From Diplonema papillatum (Eukaryota > Euglenozoa > Diplonemea > Diplonemida > Diplonemidae): a DNA stretch of 64,000 nt. A model generated the notes under the pieces. It saw only the letters and a list, made by a program, of their open reading frames with translations, did no database searches and was not told where the DNA came from. How positions within the stretch are numbered: the stretch's first letter is position 1; every line of letters starts with the position of its first letter. Below are positions 59,101 through 64,000 of the stretch, in pieces. The stretch covers positions 62,001 through 126,000 of the forward strand of contig JAPJBO010000364.1 in assembly GCA_030068145.1 (NCBI GenBank), written 5' to 3'. The translations under genes were made by a program, and so were the position numbers.

Positions 59101-60756
59101 GTGACCCCGAGCGCGGAAAAAAAAAACTGAATTAATTTTGGGCTGGGGGTTGGGGTAGGGCCGGGTCACCACCAACCGGGGTCAGCGGCAGGGGTGAGCC
59201 AAGGCAGGGATAAAGGGGGGAGCCGAGGCAGGAGGGCCAAGGGGCGAAGCCATGGCGAAGCCATGGGCAGGATGAGTAAAAAGGAGGCGGGGGAAGAGGA
59301 GGGAGGAGGGCCAGGGGCGGGAGGGCCAAAGGGGGTGGTGGGAGGCGAGACGTTGACTACCAAGTCTAATTAAATTTGGATCCGACGGTAGACGTTGACT
59401 AGCAATTCTAATTAAATTTGGATCCGACAATAGACGTTGACTACACTTCTAATTAAATTTGGGATCCGAAATTGGATGTTGACAATTAAGTTTGGATCCA
59501 AAATTGAACATTGACTACCAATTCTAATTAAATTTGGATCCAAAGTTGAAAGTGACAACCGATTCTAATTAGATTTGGGGTTTGGCATCAGACGTTGACT
59601 ACCGGTTCTAATTGAATTTGGATTCAATACTAGAAGTTGACTGCGGAAATTCTTCGCTGTACCGTACCGTGCGCTGGGGGGCGCTGCCCCCCAGACCCCC
59701 CTCTCTTACAAATTAGCTTAACCATTTCGTCTGATTCTTGTTCCAACACTGAGGTTGGGTGGGTTGGGCTGGCCTGGCCTGGTAGTGCTTGCCTCTTGAC
59801 TACCAATTCTAAGAGAGAGAGAGAGAGAGACGAGTTAGAGTGCAGGGACCATCTCTCCGAGGAGTATCCGGTCGCCCCACTCTCTTCTAATTAATTTGGG
59901 ATCCACCACAGGACCCCGAGGGCGAAAAGGACTTTTCTGCAGAGGAGGAAAAGCTATATAAATCCCTGTTATACTACCAAAAAAAAAAAAAAGCAGGAAA
60001 AACAGAATAGCATACCTGCCCGGTTTCCGCGTCTTCGACGCAGAACGCAGCCAGCGGCAGGTCTTCGGACGGCTTGTGCGCGACGCTGCCCGTTTGCAGC
60101 TCGATCTCGATGCCGCGCCACTCGAACGAGGCCAGCCGCATGAGGCCCGCGATTTCCGCGCTGTTTCCGACATCCGCGGCCACCGTCAGTTTGTTGAGCC
60201 TGTTGCCGGCCGCGAGGCCGGAGACCCCGGGCTTGACGGTCGCGAACGTCTTCCACAGCTTCTCCGCGGGGCGGAGCAAGTTCCGATGCGCAGCGGAGCC
60301 GGGGATCGTGTTGAAGTCTCCGACCGAAATGACCGGTGACCGCTTGCCGCACAGCCCGCGGGAGAGCGTGGCTTGGAACTGCTTGTACAGGTCGAACTCC
60401 GGCTTCCAGTACAAGTGAGACGCAGCGAGGTGGATAGGCTTGACCTGGGTACCCGTGAGCTCGAGGGACGCGTGGACGACGACGTTGCGGGTGCCGCCCT
60501 GCGGGAACGGCACCGAAAAAGCGGCCGCCAGCGGCAGGAAGTCGTCGAGCAGCGACCGCCGCAGCCCGTTCTGCCCGACGCGGAACTTCGACCCGACCGC
60601 GACGAGGGTCCCGTCGGCGAGCCCCCCGGCCCGCGGCGTCACCCGCGGGAAGTACTTGCACCGGTAACCCTTCGGCTCCAGCGCCTTCACCCACGCCTGC
60701 GCGTCGTCCTCGTCGAGCTCCAAAAGCGAGATCAGATCCGGCTTGTGAGACAACAC
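56180..60756 (-). CDS. Endonuclease/exonuclease/phosphatase family protein (CCR4/Angel/PDE12-like), 3' two exons
   Basis: The exons are 60756-60016 (donor GTATGC) and 56773-56180 (acceptor CCCCACGCAG), joined in phase 0, giving 444 residues. Visible EEP motifs in order are LLELDE (metal-binding Glu), DGTLVAVGSKF, SHLYWKPEFDLYKQFQ, GDFNTIPGS (Asp and Asn), TLDYILFDE and the final Ser-Asp-His. A beta-rich stretch of about 190 residues is inserted between the GDFN and TLDY parts, longer than in typical members. The family uses Mg2+ to hydrolyse phosphodiester bonds; CCR4/Angel/PDE12 members deadenylate RNA or cleave 2'-5' oligoadenylate. The first beta strand of the fold is missing, so an upstream exon is expected beyond 60757. 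The acceptor there follows an A-run, which is unusual. Confidence 0.85.
57218..57694 (-). CDS. Ubiquitin-specific protease (peptidase C19) C-terminal half, nested in the EEP intron
   Basis: The 158-codon open frame has no ATG at its start; a GTGTTAG acceptor-like site precedes EPFLLVEL. It contains a zinc-finger-like CTTC pair, a VMDVALKRAQR strand corresponding to the family's L-x-x-x-L-K-R-F, the His box GKVHAGHYYTIM, and WVCYDDQQVS with the catalytic Asp. It ends at SNGYIVSLEKI, a normal USP end. The N-terminal half with the Cys box is absent nearby. USPs remove ubiquitin from proteins. It lies on the same strand as the surrounding EEP exons. It may be the last exon of another gene, a nested gene, or a captured fragment. 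The frame is undamaged. Confidence 0.75.
   Translation of the reverse strand: MPVLEPFLLVELKNRENSYTETVEALVNKVKNKRAADVDLDCTTCRKKTVGSSKEVYAIPNVMDVALKRAQRSKRTGEEIKVKARTPIQSTIGIGEDTYMVTGFIIHTGKVHAGHYYTIMKEADEWVCYDDQQVSVLSWEACAGKFVSNGYIVSLEKI
57765..58220 (+). repeat. Three tandem units of about 150-175 bp
   Basis: Units start near 57775, 57950 and 58100. They share ACTCGCAACCTACC/ACTCGAAACCTACC, GTCCTAAAATGCTCGGGAAA, GGGTCGGATGCCCGTTTAGG and GATAATGGCTGCAGAATGCA. Units 1 and 2 are almost identical; unit 3 is diverged. A single copy is at 11215-11340. Confidence 0.9.
59350..59645 (+). repeat. AT-rich tandem array (units about 38-45 bp)
   Basis: About seven irregular units each contain GTTGACTACCAATTCTAATT-type and AAATTTGGATCC-type parts. 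A stray unit end (TTGACTACCAATTCTAA) recurs at 59797, and a TTCTAATTAATTTGGGATCC piece at 59885, so the array was interrupted by the GA-tract repeat at 59812-59882. Confidence 0.85.
59812..59882 (+). repeat. GA-tract plus 'GTGCAGGGACCAT' repeat (copy 4)
   Basis: It belongs to the family at 1009-1083. It sits between two halves of the AATTAAATTTGGATCC array, with CCAATTCTAA before and TCTTCTAATTAATTTGGGAT after, so it marks an insertion into the array. Confidence 0.85.
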
Positions 60757-61229
60757 CTTTTTTTTTTTTCATAGAGTTTCGAGAATCCGAGAGTTTTGTG
60801 AGACACCTTTTTCGAGACGGGAGGTCCTATGAACATGAATAGCCTCTATTCGAGCCGCCCCGGCTTTTCTTGCAATGTGAATAGCCTCTATTCGAGCCAA
60901 CCCGGCTTTTCTTGGTGCGAAAAGTGTAATGGTTTTGTAGTGTGTGGATTTAGCTTTTTTCCGCCCTCGTTCGCGGATGGACTCCCGGAAGAAACTCTTA
61001 GTCCACAGGAAGAAATCGGGTGGCACAAGGAACCCCCGACCTTGTTCACCGGAACGTAACCAATCGTGAAGGATGCGCAGGCTCCGCCGTAACCAGGGCA
61101 TTAGCTTCCCATTCCAAATTCCGTCAGCTTACGGAATCTGGAAATCCGGGCGGCTCAAAAAAATAAAAAAAAAGGGCAAAAAACGACCTTCGATGAAAAA
61201 AGTCGTGGGGGTCCGGTGGAGCGTGGGTT
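60757..61229. other. Region upstream of the visible EEP exons
   Basis: It contains the 28903-29020-type repeat (60825-60965) with a doubled head. A near-copy of the exon start (GGTGTCTCACAA near 60790, against GGTGTTGTCTCAC at 60750) is separated from it by about 35 bp ending in an A-run. The missing EEP N-terminal exon is not recognisable here. Confidence 0.5.
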
Positions 61230-61299
61230 AGGCCGCTGTGCCAGGAAGCTGGCTGGCGGTAGGGCTGGGCTCAAGGGCTGGGGGGGGGGGGGGCGGCAT

Positions 61300-61895
61300 G
61301 GTGGGTGCCGCGGCGCATTCGTGGGACGAGGTCGTTGACGTTCCTCCGTCGGCGAGACGGGAGCTGGGCGCGCTCCGGAGAATCGTCCGGGGGAACCCGT
61401 GGGTCGTGGGCGGTGTCCCTGAGGACACAGGAAGCGTCCTGTGGACGGACGCCAGCTCGCGGGCGTGGGCGGCGCTGCTGGAGGCGGAAGGCCGGTTCGT
61501 GGACGGGCGGCAGGGCGTGTTCGTGGGACCGGACGCGGACGCCCATCATTAACTTGAAGGAGATGTTGGCGTTCGCGGAAGGTGTGGTTCGGCTGTGCTG
61601 GGCGCCGGGGGCGCAGCGGTGCCGCATCGACAACGCGGCGGTTGCCAGCGCCGTGGCGAAGGGGAGTTCTTCCTCGTACGCCGCGAATCGCGTTTTGTCC
61701 CGGTCTCTTCGTGTTGCCGAGCGCAGAGGGATTGTCCTGCGCCCTGACTGGGTGCCGTCCGGCGGACAGCTGGCGGACCCGTACACGTGGGTCCTCGTAG
61801 GTTGCCTCGGTTCCCGGCACAACTTCCGCTCCCGCGGTCACGTGCCACACCCTTTGACTTGTTTCATGTGTTCTCGGGAAAGGTCAACGCAGTAG
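61300..61895 (+). pseudogene. DIRS/tyrosine-recombinase-type RNase H-like fragment, frameshifted
   Basis: One frame reads VLWTDASSRAWAALLEAEG (first catalytic Asp in a T-D-A-S context, typical of DIRS-like elements). It ends at a stop near 61550 and the adjacent frame continues with INLKEMLAFAEGVV (Glu), then CRIDNAAVASAVAKG (Asp) and a weak QLADP. The break is a single frameshift near 61545. It resembles the RNase H domain of DIRS-type retroelements; no reverse transcriptase or recombinase is seen around it. It ends where a dispersed repeat (61850-62035, reverse) begins. Confidence 0.65.
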
Positions 61896-62035
61896 CGGTG
61901 ACCACGAGAACACATACAGGTGGGTGGGGAGAGGCCCTGGGACTGCTAAGGCGTGACTAACCCTGTCCCTGTCCCTCCCAGGGAGCCACCCCGGAACTAG
62001 CGTGCCCACCTGACGGTGGAGGCCCACACCCTTTG
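61850..62035 (-). repeat. Dispersed 'CTCCCTGGGAGGGACAGG' repeat (reverse copy)
   Basis: It is the reverse complement of the family at 13983-14110 and 41425-41560. The string CACACCCTTTGACTTGT occurs on both sides (61848-61864 and 62026-62042), a 17-bp direct repeat that could be a target-site duplication around the element. Confidence 0.85.
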
Positions 62036-63033
62036 ACTTGTGCTGGGGGGAAAATGTTTCTTGGGTTTGAAGAGCGCGTGGTGCTTGCACCACTGAGGCC
62101 AGGTTATTTAACCGCGGATTTAGTGAAGGATTGTTCAGGAAACGGTCGCGAGCGAAACCCGACCAGGTAACGACCATTTCACTGTCTTCTTTGTTTTGTG
62201 ATGCGAACATCACGAGGTGCTGTCCGAAGACACCGCCCACGTGAGCACTGTTAAGCAGCGGTTGCCAGATACTCCCGTAGCACCTATTCACGGGTTTGCA
62301 GGGGTAAAAAGGAAGCCCGGGTTGGGGGGGGGGGGGGGGGGGGTCCGGGCCCCTGCACGGTGCAGTAGTAAAGGCTTTCACTAGTAAATTTACTAGTGGT
62401 TTTACAAGTGAAAATTGTTTACAAGTGCCACTAGTAAATTTTACAAGTGCACTTGTAAAATTTACAAGTGCACTAGTTAAATTTACAAGTGATTTCAGGT
62501 GTTTTGGCAGGTGTTTTGGGGTGAAACAAGAAGAAACTGTGGCAAGTGAAGCACACATTCAGAAGAACCGGCTTCTTTTTCACCTAACTCGTCAAAATGG
62601 GGCTGGGAGAGCAGAGCAAAGTGTCAGCCCAGTGCTTGAGAGCCCCGCGCTTAGGCAGACCGCGTCAATCCAGGTTTCCCCCACTCCAAGGCAAACGTGA
62701 ACACTCGAACACGACCCCCCTGTGGCTCGATGCGGTGGGAACACGGGACAATAACATCGGAAGAGACGGAGCGCGAGGGAGGAGCATACAAGAAGTCCTT
62801 GTGTCAGGCGTCCTTGTCCTCTCAGAGCAGAGTCGTGCACAGGTACGTCCTGGTACCAGAGATAGATGGGCGCCATTGCACGACAAAAGACGCTCTGGTA
62901 TCTTGCGTTTGGCTAAGGAGTTTACGAATATCTCTGCCTGCGTGCGTCTTATGCCGGACAGGCTTGGCATCCATTTTTTGGACTGAGTCGTGGGCAACAG
63001 TGCGGTCAACTCTGAAAGGCAAATACCGTAAAC
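62036..63033. other. Noncoding stretch with ACTAGTAAATTT palindromes
   Basis: A G-run of about 20 lies near 62323-62343. From 62370 to 62495 a cluster of direct and inverted TTTACAAGTG, CACTAGTAAATTT and CACTTGTAAAATTT strings occurs. I see no gene in the rest. Confidence 0.6.
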
Positions 63034-63120
63034 GGAAAATATGTTAGACCGGACAAAATGGTCCAACTCACCTATTTTGGGCTCTGGTGGTCCAACTTTT
63101 GTCCGGCCAACTTTTTTCGG
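63034..63120. mobile_element. Short hairpin element, degenerate copy
   Basis: It has the same arms as 63589-63678 (GGAAAATATGTTAGACCGGA and GGTCCAACTTTTGTCCGGCC) but the outer right arm is lost. Confidence 0.7.
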
Positions 63121-63458
63121 GGGGTCCTGTGTACTTGGTGCAGTTTTGCGGCTGGCCAGCACTCGCTCCACTCCGTAGTCGCGCATGGGTCCGCCGCCAG
63201 AATTTCCCGAACACTGCGCGGCGCTGAGTCCCCTCCAGCAATTCGCAACGAAGCACCCTGGCCATGGTCCAGCCATTGGTCGCCATGGCCCTGTGGTGGA
63301 ATCACACGATCTTCCTTGCGTGGAAGGATGTTTGATCGCGACCGGTTGCGGTGCCGAGGGTGGACCAAGATGCGTCCACCGTCTGTCCCATTGCTTTGGT
63401 AGAGTGCAAACGCAAAAATGCAGAGTGCAAACGAGGTGGCTCGAGGTTGGCTGACAGT

Positions 63459-63590
63459 GAAGGAAAAAGTATGAGCCGCCAATAAACGACGATCTTGGTA
63501 CGCTCAAGAAGAAACCCAACGCATCTCTGGCGCCTGACTACCCAATGCCCATTGACCCAACCCTGCCAAAGTGGATACGTGCCTGGGCGG
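63459..63590 (+). other. Short coding-like stretch interrupted by a hairpin element
   Basis: After a stop at 63458 the plus strand reads a charged, Pro-rich sequence including PPINDDLGTLKKKPNAS and PMPIDPTLPKWIRAW in one frame, then enters the hairpin element at 63589. It could be a piece of an exon disrupted by insertion. No family is recognised. Confidence 0.3.
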
Positions 63591-63678
63591 AAATATGTTG
63601 GACCGGACAAAATGGTCCAATTGTTTTGGTCGTCCGCGGTGCAACTTCTGTCCGGTCCAACATATTTCCGGTCCAACT
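63589..63678. mobile_element. Hairpin mini-element with 21-bp perfect arms
   Basis: Arms 63590-63610 and 63651-63671 (GGAAATATGTTGGACCGGAC core) are perfect inverted repeats around a 40-nt loop that itself carries AAAATGGTCC. It has the size and structure of a very short MITE. Nothing is coded. Confidence 0.8.
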
Positions 63679-64000
63679 TTCTTCTGCTAATGCCTTATGG
63701 ATGGAAGATCCACGGGGGGTTTCGAGGACTGGAGGATTCTTGTCACACGAGGGTGCGAGAGGAAGTTGTTCGGGCTGTTGCCGTGAGATTGGGGTTTGGC
63801 GGTTGCTTGGTCGGGTCGGGGTGTTGGGAACGAACGCGGTGTGCCTACTGCTTCATTTTATTGTCGTTGATTCTTGGGGTGTTGCTGCCGCTGCCGTGCT
63901 TGCGTTCTCACCTTCTTCCTACTGCTTGTAGGGGCCATGTTGCCCATTCAGCGCACTTGTCTCGCGGGCAGCTGGCACGCGTAGAGCCACACTCCGGATT
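63679..64000. other. Right end of window
   Basis: No gene or repeat is recognisable in the last 320 bases. The first exon of the EEP gene probably lies further right. Confidence 0.4.

Larger units (their letters stand above)
56774..60015 (-). other. 3.2-kb intron of the EEP gene
   Basis: The flanks join in phase. It contains a repeat at 56785-56855, a USP domain half (57218-57694), a triple tandem repeat (57765-58220), a doubled segment (58265-58540), a repeat fragment (58640-58690) and an AATTAAATTTGGATCC tandem array (59350-59645). A GA-tract repeat lies at 59812-59882. Confidence 0.8.

Overview
This window is nuclear DNA from a microbial eukaryote. Open frames stop at GT donors (mostly GTATGN) and resume in the correct phase after pyrimidine-rich AG acceptors, so the genes carry spliceosomal introns. 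Host genes are sparse. The space between and inside them holds short dispersed repeats, homopolymer and (TG)n tracts, hairpin elements and decayed mobile elements. I could not fix the lineage. Every recognised host gene is on the minus strand. A CCCH protein with a trypanosomatid-like layout and the large repeat load would suit a euglenozoan such as a diplonemid, but this is only an impression.

Layout, left to right. 12-3030: 5' part of a CLASP/TOG microtubule-binding protein, three exons, continuing past the left edge. 4981-5664: intronless DJ-1/PfpI (Hsp31-like) protein with a decayed partial copy beside it. 8743-9281: very small gene resembling complex III subunit 9 (QCR9/UQCR10). 12822-26166: one large gene assembled from four exons whose phases agree exactly (1898 codons plus stop); it encodes an acidic N-terminus, a C2-like beta domain, a long disordered region, four membrane segments and a conserved C-terminal exon. 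Its 6.9-kb second intron holds a broken, virus-like DExH helicase and other broken coding remnants on the opposite strand.

27.48-28.73 kb: open RNase H-domain ORF of retroelement type. 28.7-49.4 kb: about 20 kb without a recognisable gene, containing a 16-bp minisatellite, a foldback element, hairpins and a (TG)n tract. 49468-53632: CCCH zinc-finger protein, whose intron holds a LINE reverse-transcriptase fragment. 56180-60756: endonuclease/exonuclease/phosphatase (CCR4/PDE12-like) gene. Its last exon is followed by two extra tandem copies of the catalytic end, and its 3.2-kb intron contains a ubiquitin-specific-protease C-terminal half. 61.2-61.9 kb: frameshifted RNase H-like fragment of DIRS/tyrosine-recombinase type. 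63.0-63.7 kb: two copies of a short hairpin element.

The host genes do not form an obvious pathway. The strongest recurring theme is local 'exon echoes': decayed partial copies of a gene's own exon close to the parent, seen at three recognised genes and at a possible fourth locus.
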